Source: Lagopus muta
Taxonomy: Eukaryota; Chordata; Aves; Galliformes; Phasianidae
Length of the DNA: 64,000 nt
Assembly: GCF_023343835.1 (NCBI RefSeq)
Contig: NC_064438.1
Location: 59,420,578-59,484,577, forward strand
Direction: 5' to 3'
Within the stretch, counting starts at the first letter, position 1. Every line of letters begins with the position of its first letter. The position numbers and the translations under genes are program-made. Of the stretch, positions 13,291 through 26,629 are shown in pieces. The notes below the pieces were generated by a model that worked only from the letters and a program-made list of their open reading frames with translations, searched no databases and was not told where the DNA came from.

Positions 13291-14119
13291 ACATGGGCAT
13301 TTAAAAAGAGGTAGTAATATTCATGCAAAGTACCTCTGAAACCACTCCCGCCGTAATTATGGTCAGTTTCATTAGCAAGAATATTGGAACTATAAGCAGG
13401 TTCCAAAACTTGCATGAGCTCAAGAAAAAAAAGACCTCTTTTTATGAGGCACTATGATTTACGAGGGGTTGTGGGAATTGCTGCTGCAGTCACCGACGAG
13501 AAGGTAAAATTACAGCCACAGCATTGTCAATATATTACTTAATAGTTTTGAGACCACTTGGGACAATTTTTACTTTGGTTTCTTCTGCAACATCCTGGCA
13601 TAAAATGAAAATTTCGAACCTGACCTCTTTCTTTTTCTTTTGGCCATTGGATTAGAATTTTTAGTTAAAAAAAAAACCTCATGGGAAAATCATCTTCTAC
13701 TTTAAATTATTCTTTTTTAATGACACATAATGACACATAGACAGCGCCTTACAGGATTCAAAACCATAATTTTATTCTGGGTATTTATTCTAGACATAAG
13801 ATATCTTTTAAACACTAATTGCTTAACTATTGCTTCAGTAGATCTGAAGGATGTACGTTTGGTGTGAGTTACTGTGGATTGGCTGTCTTCAGGGGCTGTC
13901 TCTATATAATATCTGAGAGACTGGGATTTGGAATAGGAAAAAGCAGAGAAAATGTAGAAGGTATTGCATGCAAAGTCAAATCTGTCCATTGTAGTCTTAA
14001 AAGCCAGCATACTCGTTCCAAAATCAATGCTTTTCCATTTATTTCTAGCATATATGATTCCATCTCATATCCTGAATCACTTTCAAATTCATATAAAGTT
14101 AAATAATCTGAAGTCAAGA
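13291..14119. other. AT-rich spacer between two CpG-rich islands
   Basis: Low-GC sequence with A- and T-runs. No exon or repeat was recognised. Confidence 0.4.
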
Positions 14120-14790
14120 AGCTGACGATGCTGCACGCAGCAGAGAAACCCGCAGGAGGGGTGTCGGAGTGGGGCCGGAGCGCTGCAGGGAACGGGAGCC
14201 CCGCGGGGCCGCGCCGGTAACTGCGGAGCAGCGCCGCGGAGCTGCAGGGAGGCTCGGCTGAGCAGAACGCTGCCCTGAGCTCGGGGGCGTCCGGGGAGGA
14301 CGAGGAGGGGAGGCAGCCGTCCACGGCGAGTGGGTGATCGAAAACGCAGAAGGGAGCGGGCAGAGCCGCCTTCGCTGTGGCGGCCCGGGGCTGCCCTGTG
14401 CGTCCCCAGAGGGGGGTCTGCAGCCCGGCCCGCGGCACTGCGGGCAGCCGGCCCTTCTCTGGGTCGAAGGCAGCAGGGACAGCGGTAGCCCCTGAGTGAG
14501 TTCCGCAGTGGGAACCGCCGAGGGAGGGAGCGTTCCCTCGGCTCTCTGTGCATCCCGGCTCCAATCCCACCACAGCAGAGCTGTACCCGCTGGAAAGCAG
14601 GAAAAAAAATCCACGGCAGGGGTAGCCCTAGCAACTCTGCAGCCACTGCGAGCTTTTATCTCCGGGACGGATTTACGGCAATTCCACGCCGAGCAGATTT
14701 TCGGCCTCGTGGTGTCTGCACCCGGCTGCGTGCAGGCTGCGCTCCTGGAGGCGTGGAGGAGCCCCGCCGAGGCTGTGCCGTGCCTCCACC
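14120..14790. promoter_or_regulatory. CpG-rich island 2
   Basis: Dense CpG block (for example 'ggggccgcgccggtaactg' near 14.2 kb) bounded by AT-rich DNA. Minus-strand frames of 166-223 codons cross it in all three frames, which indicates lack of stops in GC-rich DNA rather than a gene. Together with island 1 it could be a promoter or first-exon region of a gene whose other exons lie outside the window or are unrecognised. Confidence 0.45.
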
Positions 14791-17700
14791 TTTTGTTTTA
14801 AAGAAGTAAAGCAGAGACGTCTCAGAGAGACGGTTCAAGGACTGCTGGAAGTTAATTGTTTTCTGCTCTTCTCTGATAATGGCAAGCGGAGAAATAAAAA
14901 GATACTGAATATAAAAACTCAGATAAGGGAAATTTTCATTACTGTGCATGCGCTTATAACCTGTGATGTAAATAATCTGCAATTTGTACATTTCTCTTCA
15001 CCTGAGCCATAAATGTGTTTCAAACGGGGTTGATTTTTCTGCTTTCCTTTCTGTTCTTCGGATATATTGGTTATAAACATGAGGATAAGCATAAGGTGAT
15101 TCATGGAAAGTAAAAATTGCAGAATGCCCCACAGAAATAACCCATTATAACCATTGGTCGTTATAAAATGGGGAACAGTAAATCTTAACATATTCATTTA
15201 ACATTTTCAGGGACGCTGCACATTTTTTCAAACAGTTGTGAGAAGTTTTGTCTGATTTAGCGACTTCATTATTAATGGGAATGCGAAATGGCAGGAAAAG
15301 CATCCCTCTGTTCTCTGACTGTGGTATTTCACAGTTGCTGTCCGATGGCACAGCTGAGACAATGCTTCCTGGAGATGAAGTGGAAAGAAAAAGGAGATGC
15401 GGTGACTGCAAGCTCCGTACTGGAGCTCAGGCACAGATGAGCAGCATCTCTGGAGGCCCTACAGGAAGCGCAGCTGGCAGTAACCCTGCACACCTCCACT
15501 CCACCCATCCTTGCCCTAGTCCAGACCCACAGGTGGAAGAGCTCTGTCTCTCTGCCCTGCTCACCTCAATGAGCTCCATGTGAGCCAGGGGCTGCACCTC
15601 ACCTAAGCTGCATCAAACACAAAGGGAGAGGAGAACAGAGTCCCTACAAATTCCAGCAGCATTTCCAGATGCAAATTGTTTGAAGGCAGCAGCACCTTGT
15701 TGCTCCTAGTCAGACCAATTCACACATGGTTAAGGAAGGTTTATACAAGAAGACAGGAACTGTATCAGGAAGAGCAGAATTCAATCTCTTTCTCCTCTAA
15801 TCGTCTGGATTTTTCTTGTCAATCTTAACTAAAAGCAAATTTTAATCGTGAACAGATTGCAGAGGTGTGAATGGGAAGCACTCCCATTTATTGCAGGTTC
15901 TAACATCCCTTACGTACATTCACAGATTTTCTCTTTTAACTTTCCCACCTGCCTTTACATGTCAACAAAGCATTCCACAAATGCTCTTTAACCACGCATG
16001 AGACGCTTATCCAGAGCTGTGAGTAGTTCCTGGCCACACTCTCTTCCTCCAATTAGGGTCACTGTCACACAGCATCATGCTGCTTACTTGACTTTGTTTT
16101 TTCCTCTTCTGGATATGTCCTTGGCTCTCAGCCTTGCTTTCTCAAGCTGTTTATGTCATTCCAGAGCTTCTGCTCTGAATATTCTTTCTTGTATTCCCAC
16201 ACCAGGCACAGAGCATCTCCTCTGGTCCCTCTCTCTCTCTTAATACTCTCATGGAATATCTCTCCAAACCAAGGAGCTGCACACTTCACCAGGGCCACTC
16301 ACACACCTTTTTATAATGTTTGTGCAGTTGGACTCCAGTGATAAAGAAACAATATTTTCTCAGCAGGAAAGAATATTCAGTCAGACCCACAAGAACATCT
16401 GTGCAGAGTTCTGGGACAGAGGTGCCAGTGGTCTTACTGGTCCCTGACAGGCACTGCCTCGCATTAGGTAGTGCTCACAGAACTAGGATTCCCTCAGACC
16501 TAAGCGTAACATGGTAACATTGCACCATTTGTGTTAAATGGACAGATGGCTTCTAGGGATATTTCTCTGTCATGTTTGCCACTCACGACTTTCTGGAAGC
16601 ACAGAGGACTGACCGCAGGGAGCACAGTGCCGCAGGTTCCTGCACCTTCTGGTCCTTGGGGTGAGGAGCATTTGTCTCACTGCTGCTGCTGCTCCCTCTC
16701 TCTCCTGCTGCCTGAAAAGCTCCTTTCCCATCTGCTGTCTCCATGACCTCCACAGAAAGAGCAGCGCATGCCCTGTGGCTGGTCTCAGTGAGAGGCTTTC
16801 TTCTGTTTTATTTTTTATGGTTCATATAACTGGTATTTGTTCTGAAAGTCTCTGCTTATATACACGCGGTATATTTGATATATAAACCCACATAAATACC
16901 ACTGGCATGTAATGAGGTACTGAAATTAATACAGACTATGTGCTTAGTGCTGCTGGATCATATTTAATCAAAGCCCCAATTTTACTGGTGATAAGGAAGA
17001 AATCTTTATTGATGGGGACATAAAATATGAAAAACTGCCTCTTATAAGGAGGCATTAAAATCTAATTCACAGAAAAATCTACCTTAGGAAGCGTATTACA
17101 CTAAGAAAAAAGAGAAAGGGAGAGAGCAACAGAGGTGGAAACATGCACAGATTTACAATGTACTGCAGAAAAAAATGCTACACTGGCAAAGCAATGCTCT
17201 ACAGTATTTGCTTCTAAAGCTGTTCTTAAGTGATGAAGCTGAATGGGCAAGTATTGATGGATAATGCACTCCCTGCACCATGCCTCTGTCTCTGTCTGCC
17301 TTGCGCTCGCAGCCTGATGGTGCCTCTGACCTGGGCTTTTCAGGAGCAGCACATGCAGGAGATCACTTCAGAGTGCTGTGCAACGTGGGCAGTGTGGCAG
17401 GGCTCTGGGAAGGCATAACATCACAGTGCAACCTTGTGAGCTTTGTTGTGTTGCACTAGGACCATTCCACGGAGGAGCTGAGGCTCCGGCTCAGCCCCGC
17501 TGCTGTTGGCACTCCCTGTGAGGTTGGAGTTCTGCAGAACAGCAGAGGTCTTTCTCTTAATGGATCACGGTGCTCCCTGTGCCCAGAAGTACCAGATCCA
17601 CACATGCATCCAAGAATCTGCAGGTATTGCATTTTGTATGCAGAACTGAATTTTCCTGCAGCACTGCAGTTCATTTCGGTGCTCCCACAGTTCCCCCTTT

Positions 17701-20700
17701 ATTCCAGCCAGCTGGGTAATTGCAGTGTTCTCACCTTTGTGCCTGAAATGGCATCACCGACCTTTTCATTACTACCGCCAAGATTTGTTTCCCTCTCTCC
17801 CACAAAGCTTCCAGATTACAGAATAATTGAGTCTGGAGGCACCTCTGAATTCACCAGATACAAACCCCTGCTCAAGCTGGGCCATCTAGAGCTCACAGCC
17901 TTTGGCTGTGTGCAGTCAGATATAGATTGTCTCCAAAGACAAAGGCTCCCATGTCTCTCTGGACAGTCGGCATCAATGCTCAACCACCCTGGCAGTCTCT
18001 CCATATAGTCCTCTGCAGCTCTGCCACACTCTCATGAAAGAGCAAGTGTGTGGTTTGCTCCCAGTGCTTTCTTATGATGCCGCTCCTGAGTCTTAGTACA
18101 AAAACTTTAAATGACAATCTAAAGATACCCATATATCCAAGTGCTCATTTTTCTACATTGACTATTAGAAGTGGAAAGGTCCCACCTGCTACTCATTTCT
18201 GTGACTACCCAGAAACAGTAACCCAACAGTCTGTTCCTTAAAACCGACCTCTCTTTAGGTGATGCAGCGCAGATCTTTATGCAGAGAAGTCAGCATAAAA
18301 CATTCCATCCCATCTCCACATATCTTTCCCGCTCCGGCCACGTAGCTCATTGCTTCTCCAGTCAGAAAGCACACATAAGTGGGCCCTGCCAATGTGGCCC
18401 ATGCTTTGCAGGTGGTGGTTTGACAAGTCCACTGTGCTGCAGCACAGCAGAACACAGCTGTTGAGGAGCGTGGGGAAGCGGAAGGAGAAAGCCTACAGGC
18501 AAGTGGCAATAGAGAGTGACAGCAGCCAGGAAGAGGTCTTTGGCTTGCTACCAAAGGAAGTGTATTATTTATCATTTCTGCAGCTTCTTCCAACAAGAGT
18601 GCCATTGTTAGAGGAAGAACTAGACACCATGCCCACTATTCATCCATTAAAGAAAAATCCCAAGTGGTTTTCCATGGTGAGCTCTGTAACTGTGCCACAA
18701 CTTATGTGGGATTCGAAGATGAATATTTCTGCATGGCTGTGCAGCTTCACTGTCACAATGTGTCTCTTTACAGCAGCTTCGTGTGGTGCCCCAACTATTG
18801 CCATTGCTTGCCACGTGAACCTTTCACAGGGCACTCTCCACACTGTGGGAATGATAACCTTCCACCCTGTTGGTTTCCAGATAGCCAGCTCAAGACTTTG
18901 CACACATTCGTGTATCAAACACAACTTGTTTACTCCAAGCTGAGAGCTAATATACTCTGGGTTTGTGTAAAGCTACATTTCCTTCAAATCAAGTTGTTCT
19001 CTATATTTTCCCGTTGATATCTTTGGTTGCATCAATGACTATTGAAAGGAAAGCAAAATCTGACTCATTAAGAAAGAGATAAGGCACCTTTTCTTAGACC
19101 AGGTAACAGTGGATAAAATCCACTTTAAACTGATGTCTTAATGTCAAGCAGAGTGAAATCTTCTGTGTCTTCAGGATGGTTTGCTACAGAAAAACGTTGA
19201 TTCAGAACAAAATGCTGATGGTCTCCAACTGTTCAATGTTGCTTCTGAGGATGTCTGTCAAGTGAAAATTACTGTTCAAACAAATCTTGAAAATAAACAA
19301 AATGAACAGCTGAATGAATAATTAATAATACTATACCAAGTATTACAGGTGTTAGGCAGAGTTGTTGTTCTTAGCCCATAAATTTGTGCTTCCAATGTGA
19401 CTTACTCTGTATTGCTGAACTAACGTTAAATGTGTTTGTGTACATATGCATGTGTTAGTGCATATTCCTGCTTCTTCAGTATTATTGTCAGCTTGAAATA
19501 TATGACAGCTTTTGTGGCAGAATACAAAGCAGGAATGCTCCTTGCTCATATTTTTGCAACACTGAATGCAACAAGGGGTAAAAATGCTAAGAACAGAAAG
19601 ATTATTTTAAAAAGATTTTATCTCATCACTATATGATAATTAGCTTTTCAGTGATAAAGATGTAGTCATGCGAAGGCTGTTCTTTTCTTCCTTACTTTGC
19701 TGTCAGATTTTCCAAACTGCATGATCTCAGGGAACAATGCTCTTTTCCTCCCAGGTACCACAAGAATGCTGACTTCTGGGATACATTATTCTATCTTCAG
19801 GGCTCAGGAGACAGAACACACATTTCCATGTTACAAGAGATCACACACTAATTAGCAGCATTAAACATTTATAACAAATTATCATATTTACTCAGAACAA
19901 ATGCATTCTACATTTAATTATAATTCAAGATCTCATAAAAATAAGCTTGTGATTGAAGAAAAGTCCAGTGCACCCTATTAGCATTTTGCAACTGAAAGTC
20001 AAGACATTTTGTCAAGTGCATTTTGTATCTTCCTTTTCTAGCACTATCCATTATATTAGCAGTGTTAAGCCCTGAACTGTGTAATAAAGTGGCTGATTTG
20101 CCCTCCTCCAGTAAGTGCTTCATTTTCCCCAGGACATTCTCCCCAACAAGCTTTGCTCAGTCAGCATCATTCCTCCCTGCTGGCAGCCCTTGGCCAGGTA
20201 GAGTTATCAAACACATGGCAGAATAACCATGACCTGTGCAGGCCCATCAAACAGAAAATAAATGCCATGTATCCGGATACCATGAAACTGCCAATTTCAA
20301 ACACTGCCTTTTTATTATAAGCACAGTCTTCATTACCACAAAATCTTCAGGGAAGCAGGAGACAAAGTTATTATCAGTCTTAACTTTTTAAAATGTGAAG
20401 CTGATGTTCACACGGAACATTGTTCTCTTTGCATCGATGAACATGAATACTGAGAGAACAGGTGTTATTTGCAAGGCGTTTCTTCCTCTCAGGACTTGCA
20501 GCAATGTCTCGGAGCCGAGGCGCTCATGCAGTTTGCTCTGACCGCTCACGGCGATGGCTCTGCTTTGGCCAGCTACGACATGTGCCCTCATCATTCCTCG
20601 ATGTCATTCCTCATGGAATGATCTTTTCCATGAAAATATCACTGTTCAGTAAATCAAAGAATTTAGCTCATACCTAATTATAAATTCACAGAAAACACCT

Positions 20701-22043
20701 TTTTTTCTGAACCAAGCTGGTCAGAATAATGAGTAAAAACAAGTATTCTCTGAGTAGTTCTTGATAAATGAAAACTAAAATATGTACTTTCCCATCTAGA
20801 ACAAGAAATTGCTAACTACGTTTTATGGATGTCTGCTGTATCTTAATGCATTCTTTTGGTCCACATTTTTCTCATAGTGTTAATATTAAGGATTTGCAAC
20901 GTTACATGAAGAATTGCATAGCTACAGTGGGAAAGGCCCAGAACTATGCAGCTCAGCATCCCCAGTTGCCTGGATACGGGCATCAGGTGCTTTAGTTTTT
21001 AGAATTCTGTGCATTCAGTGTCTGTTTGGTAGAAATATTCACCAAACACACATCATTCAATGGTTTCAGCCTTTTTTCCCCCATTTACACAGTCAATTCA
21101 ATCAGTTTGTCCCTTGAGAATGTGTGAAGATATTTTAACACTTAAAGCTGTAACAGTGGCAACTTCTGTTCTGAAGAAAAGTTTGCATCCTACAGAGATA
21201 CTGTTGGGGTAGCTGGCATGGCAAGCACTTAGCAAAGCATTATAGCCTTCTGAAAGGAAACAATCTGAACACGTGTGTTGGATACCAGGGCACCTAGCAC
21301 TCCCAGTCACCACTTTCTATGGAACTCACTGCAAGTGTAAAATTTATTTCTACCAACTTGACTGAGCTATATGACAAGACTCATGCTCTGTATGTTCATT
21401 CATCCCTGAACAAATAGGGCAGATGGAGCACCAGGAGCAGTGTCAGCGGAGCTACTGATCTCCCCAAGGTGCCTTGGCCATCCCTACCAGAGGACGGGGC
21501 TCAGACACCTCACCTGTCATTTGAACAAAAGTCATCAGAAAGCAACTTTGCCCCTAGATAGCAAGCTCTGGGGCATTGCGGTGCCCTTGCATACGGAAGC
21601 CTTGCAAACATCACCACAATTAAAATAATCTCTGTTTAAAGCACATCAGGTTTTGTCAGTGGCACCAGCACAAGGCTGCTCTGAAGGGTTAGGTCTGGTT
21701 TTCAGCCTGCTTTCAGGAGCTGAAAGAGGTCAGAATATTTGCATCTATGAAATGCATAATGACAAGCTTCTTACCTGAATGAGCAGCTTTCTTATCCTGG
21801 CTGTGTTGAGGATCGTCCTGGGAACCCAGCCTACTGACCTTATTACTTCTTAGTGCCACTGCCCAACTTTCACTCTGAGTCCTTTTCATTAACATACTAA
21901 TCCAAAATGTTTTGTTCCCTCAAAAGCGGTGTTCCATTTTTATTCCACAGCCACTTTTGCTACCCAACTGCAAAGAGTAGGGATGACAAATGATCTTTAA
22001 GTCTTTTAAAACAGTCATAGAAGAGTCATTCAAACGGATGGTG
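14791..22043. other. Long AT-rich non-coding stretch
   Basis: Seven kilobases without a supportable gene. The longest plus frame (18350-18943, 197 codons) overlaps a 94-codon minus frame and shows no domain, signal peptide or compositional bias, so it is not called. No CR1 tail or LTR boundary was recognised here. Confidence 0.4.
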
Positions 22044-22649
22044 TGTCCTGGTTTCAGCTGGGACGGAGTTGGTTTTCTTCATAGTGTCTGCTGTGATGCT
22101 GTGTTGTGGCTTTAGAGAAAAACAATATAGATAAAAACTAAAACACCGATGTTTTAATTTTTGCTGAGCAGTGCTGCACAGAGCCAAGGATGTTTCAGTT
22201 TTTCAGCTTCTCATACTGACCTGTCAGCAATCTTTTGAGAGAGCAAGGAGCTGGGAGGGAACTGAACCTGGACAGCCAAAGGGATATTCCATAGCATATG
22301 ATGTCCTGTGAGATAACCACAGAACTGAGGGGAGCTGCCCAGGGAAAGCAGCTGCTCTGCAGGGACTATCTGGGCATTGGTTTGTGACGAATTGTATTAA
22401 TCACAAACCAATTCATATTTGTATTTGTATTCACAATTGTGATGAATGTTGTATTGTACACCAATATATATATTATTACCATTTCTGTTATTTCTGTCTT
22501 CTATTTCCTAGTAAGTTGTTGTTGTCTAAACCTCTCAACCTACATGTTCTACTCCCTCCCCCCCAGTTCTCTCCCCCATCCCACTGAGGGGGGGAAATGA
22601 GTGCATGGTTGTGTGGTGCTGAGCCACTGCTTTGTTAAACAGCAGCACA
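22044..22649 (+). mobile_element. ERVL-type LTR (solo)
   Basis: Opens with TGTCCTGGTTTCAGCTGGGA and follows the layout of a widespread avian ERVL LTR: 'gttggttttcttcatagtg', 'tttcagcttctca', 'agggatattccatagcatat', then a pyrimidine-rich stretch 'tctcccccatccca' and an end near 'ttaaacagcagcaca'. There is no internal coding region beside it. A diverged antisense copy of the same family lies at 33.98 kb. The family assignment is from remembered consensus features, not a search. Confidence 0.75.
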
Positions 22650-23282
22650 GTGCCACAGGGGGAAGTCTTGTGCTCACATATATCTGGAAAATAAACAGGT
22701 ACCTGGGAACAAAACTAATCATAATATTTTGTTCAGGTTTGTTCAGAAATTAAAAATACTTTCTTCTTCTATACCTGTTATTGAAATACATTCTGCTACA
22801 TTCTTAGTAATTCATGATAAGGAATGAAACAATAATTTTCTCTGAGGCAGATTGTATGTTTTAAAAGCTCTATAAACACAAAATTTCCAAAATACAGCTG
22901 TTGTTTCTGTGGGCATTAATGCAGAAAACCATGTAATAAGGCTTCAAACACCAATAAGAAAACTGAGAACTGCAAGTTGATAACAAACAACCCAAAGCCC
23001 AAATAGCTATTAGCACTAAAAATAAATCCAGATTTGTCAGGGATCTCTGTGGAGTTTTGTAGCTTCCAGACCACAAATGAACTTTCATTTTAGCTTTCAA
23101 AATTAGTTAGTAATTACATTGATTTTGCATGTATAGAAGAATCTTCCCTGATAGAGAAAGCCAATAGCTTCAGGTTGGTGATGTCTGCAGAGCTAGCTCA
23201 TCTTTGAAACACCAGCCCAGTACATTTTCCTGATTTATTACTCTAATTTGCTTTTAATTGAATACACTGGGAAGGGGGAGTT

Positions 23283-23500
23283 GTAGTAGAAATGCTAAGC
23301 CACAGCTAGAAATAGAGATTGAGCACACAGTGGGAAGGCAGGGCCAGCCCAGGGGAGCTCAGGTGCGTGCAATGTACCTGAGTGATGGAAGGGGTGGAGC
23401 CAGGATGCACCTCTTCCCAGACCTCATTTAAGGATTGGCAGTGGAGGTAAGGTTAACTTTCTCAAGATTCCTGTCTATCTAAGGCCTTCTGAAGGTAAGC
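23283..23500 (+). mobile_element. Eroded LTR, copy E of the A-D family
   Basis: Matches the A-D family through 'aatgctaagccacag', 'gattgagcac', 'ggaaggggtggagccagga', 'catttaag' and 'gaaggtaagct'. The 5' end is diverged. The 3' part after the donor-like GGTAAGCT is replaced by an 84-bp TGTT microsatellite. Confidence 0.6.
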
Positions 23501-23584
23501 TGTTTGTTTGTTTGTTTGTTTGTTTGTTTGTTTGTTTGTTTGTTTGTTTGTTTGTTTGTTTGTTTGTTTGTTTGTTTGTTTTTG
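23501..23584. repeat. (TGTT)21 microsatellite
   Basis: Twenty-one uninterrupted TGTT tetramers directly after the GGTAAGC of LTR copy E. Perfect purity suggests a young, length-polymorphic tract. Confidence 0.95.
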
Positions 23585-24078
23585 GTACTCTGTTGCTGAT
23601 GCATTTGAGCAAAACCCTCTTCTGCTGTAGCCTGGGATCTTGATGCTCTGCTATTGTGTTTTTCCATTGCATTACATAAGGAAAGCAGTAAGATATTAAA
23701 CATAGCGGAGGGTGGAAGAAACAGGAAAGCAGCTGTTAACAGGGCAGGAGAAAGTAGAGGAAGGCAACTTGTTCAGTGTTGCTAAGCTGTTAATTTGGAC
23801 ATTTAAAAACACCTTTACTATGAACAGACTGCAGGAGTCAGAGCTGATTTATGTGCAGCAGCACTTCACCCAGGTATGGGATGCTGTGACCAGGGGATCC
23901 CCTGTAGCAGTTAGTGTCAGTGACACTGGAGCACTCCTGCATTGGAGAGGGGCTGGATTCTGCCTGTAACACAGAACTGGGAATACTGAGATGTTGACAG
24001 CAATGCCTGTCTGCTTTTCCTTAGGCGAAGCCTAAGCTTATAAGCTGAGCTGTAGGTTTGATTACTTACAGTGCTAAA

Positions 24079-24345
24079 AAATCATAGAATTGTTTAGGTT
24101 GGACAAGCCTCAAGATCACTGAGTCCAACCTTTAACCTGATGTGTCACTAAATCCTGTCCCTTATGCTATGGCCACTGGTCTCTTAAGTACCTTCAGGGA
24201 TGAGGTCCCCACCACTCTTCTAGGCAACAGTTTGAATGCTTGAACACCTTCTCCACAAAGAAGTTCTGCCTAATGTGCAATCTAAACCTCCTTTAATGCA
24301 ACTTGAAACCATTATACTTTGAAAGTACTTCTCTGTTTTTTCCCA
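24079..24345 (-). mobile_element. CR1 3' fragment (antisense)
   Basis: Starts with the inverted tail 'aatcatagaattg', continues with 'ggttggacaagcctcaagat' and 'gagtccaacc', then CR1 3'-coding blocks such as 'ttctccacaaagaagttctg'. It is about 267 bp and diverged. Confidence 0.8.
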
Positions 24346-26029
24346 AAGAGTAAAGCTGCTGTTTACAGAAGCATTTTAATTTGCTTAGGGATATCAGAAT
24401 TGTCAGAGCTTTTTGCTCTGTGACTGAATCTCCAAGTTATATCACTTGTGCTGATGGTTTTTAAGATACTAATGGGGATGTCTGGCCCATTCCCTCTGGC
24501 ACCTCTTTGCTGAGTTCCACACTATTGTCATAAGAATTACACCATGACATGATAACTAGTGTCACATAGTTTCACAAAAGTACTCCCTTCCCCCCCCCCC
24601 CCCCAAAAAAAAAACCTTAAAAAAACAAAAACGAAAAACTGCCTCTTGTGAGTATCTTTTGACCTTTATTTTAAACATTTTCTCAAAATATTCCACATGA
24701 ACTGCAGGAACATCATTTGTCATAGGTGCTGTTGGCAGCTGGTGGTGAAACAGGCTTGTGATGTTTGCTGATCGGGCAAGAGTGCATTCTGGAGAAAATT
24801 GCTTCCTTCACAAACAAAAGCTGAGATCCCTGAAGTTGCAGACACCCCCTGAAATGCTAGTTTAAAGTAACCCCTAAGAAGGACTACTTTCCACTGATCT
24901 GGGACACCACGGTTTTTACAGGGATCTGGTTAAATACCAGGCGTAGGAATGGGGCGCGTTTATGGCAGATGTTAATGAAATTAATGCCCAGCTCACCATC
25001 ACACTGTCTGAGAGTATCTCGCGTTCCAACAGTGGTGGTCACATTCAGTGCCCTCTCAGCACCACGTCACAGTGTGCCCAGAACAGTGCCTGAATGCCAC
25101 GTCCTGCCTGGGGTCTGTCCTAAGCACCACCTCCTTTGAGGTGCCCAAAGGACCGAGCGCTGTTCCTATGCCCACGTGCCTGGTTTGACTGGGGCAGAAG
25201 TTGCAGGAGGTGGACTGGGCAGGAAGTGCAGAGCATGGGGCTGTGTCCTGGGAAGACCCTGTGCCCTGTGGTGCTTCCAGGGGCTCTCTGGAAGATTCTG
25301 TTGTTTCCATGGAGTCTGACAGAGACATGCTGTAGTTTAAAAACCATCTTGCCTTGCCGTAAAGGGCCCATAAAAACAGAGAAAGTTGTTTTTCTTTCCA
25401 TGTCTGGTGGAATTTGCATCAAACATTTAAGTTTAAAATATTGTAATGCTCTCATGTTAGAGGAGTATGTAGAGCTGGGTATGAAGTTCAGAGTTGTACC
25501 ACCTGCTGTTTCCCAAAGATGCATGTCAGTGAAACATTAAGAACTTGAATGCAGTGAAAAGGGAGCATAAAGCATCTGAGTATGCGAACACAGTGAGTCT
25601 CTTTAAAATGTTTATTTGGTAAAAAGCTAGGAAAAAGCTTAAGCTGTATCCACAAAACCAAATGCTATTCAGCAAAACCAAATGCTCTGATGGGAGAAAA
25701 ATCTGAAACTCAGGGAGGATCTGCAGTTGTTAATTCATACTGCGTACAGGAAAATATATTCCTCCATACACAAAATCCTAAGAACAAAACAGTGTAGCCT
25801 TTGGATTGGTCATTTTCAAATCTCTCCTCTGTGTTTACTTGTTATAATTAGGCAGGATCTTTAGGCATTATCAAAATCCAAAGCATTTAATTTGCATTCA
25901 GAATTTTTAATTTGCAATCAGAAATGGCTTGTGCAGTTTTCCAAGGAATGGGAATCTTGGAAATTGTTTTGATCGATCTTCAGGATTTCAACATCTGCCT
26001 TTGGGCCAAACTATCTAGTGAGTTGTTCC
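24346..26029. other. Non-coding stretch
   Basis: No gene or repeat family recognised except the C/A homopolymer at 24.59 kb. Complementary open frames at 25.12-25.54 kb on both strands (134 codons each) cancel as evidence. Confidence 0.4.
24590..24614. repeat. Poly(C)-poly(A) homopolymer junction
   Basis: About 15 C followed by 10 A. On the opposite strand this is a long G-run, so it is a possible sequencing-length error site. Confidence 0.95.
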
Positions 26030-26095
26030 TGCCCAGGGGGTTAGAATCAGATGTTTTATAACGATTCCTTCCAACTCAATCTATTGTATGATTTT
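26030..26095 (+). mobile_element. Degraded CR1 3' end
   Basis: A weak match to the CR1 terminus, best seen in 'cccagggggtta' and 'attccttccaactcaatcta' followed by 'tgtatgattt'. Confidence 0.5.
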
Positions 26096-26203
26096 TCTGT
26101 GTATTCTAAAGAACTGATGATGTTAGAGGGATATGAGGTGAAATAGCAAGCTATTTGAGTGAAAGATTCAGAAATATCTTAAAAATTTGGATCTTCTAAA
26201 AGT

Positions 26204-26303
26204 TACCTGTGCTACCTGGTGTAGGGAGCCTGCTTTGGCAGGGGGGTTGGACTCGATGATCTCTGGAGGTCCCTTCCAACCCCTACAATTCTGTGATTCT
26301 GTG
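26204..26303 (+). mobile_element. Young CR1 3' end, 100 bp
   Basis: Identical over 100 bp to the reverse complement of 35895-35994, the 3' end of the long CR1 copy, ending in two ATTCTGTG units. Severe 5' truncation is typical of CR1. Identity shows that both come from the same recently active subfamily. Confidence 0.95.
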
Positions 26304-26629
26304 AACTCTAGCTCTTCAGTTTAATTTCATGTTCTACTCAGACTTTGCTGAACAGGACTATACATTATTGATTGACAAAACTGATGTTTTTTTCTCATTG
26401 CAAGCCATGGATAAATGCCGGAGACTTGGGAGCTAGCAGATAATGTCACTGTAAATCGAACATCTTAAAAATAAATAAATAAATGTGACTGATGTAAGTT
26501 GAAGTTCAGAGCGCGTTTTAACCTAGTTGATGAGGGAGACTTTAGAACCTTAATTACAAGATTATTCAATGGTTAATGTTTAATGAAGTTTAAATGAAAT
26601 TTTAAAAGTGAAGTGTGAAATCCACCTAG

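Noticed and set aside
13902-14646. Minus frames of 166-223 codons in three phases
   Set aside because: All three frames are open because CpG-rich DNA lacks stops. No homology and no consistent splice structure.
18350-18943. 197-codon plus frame
   Set aside because: No domain, no start or splice context, an overlapping open minus frame (18640-18924), and AT-rich desert surroundings.
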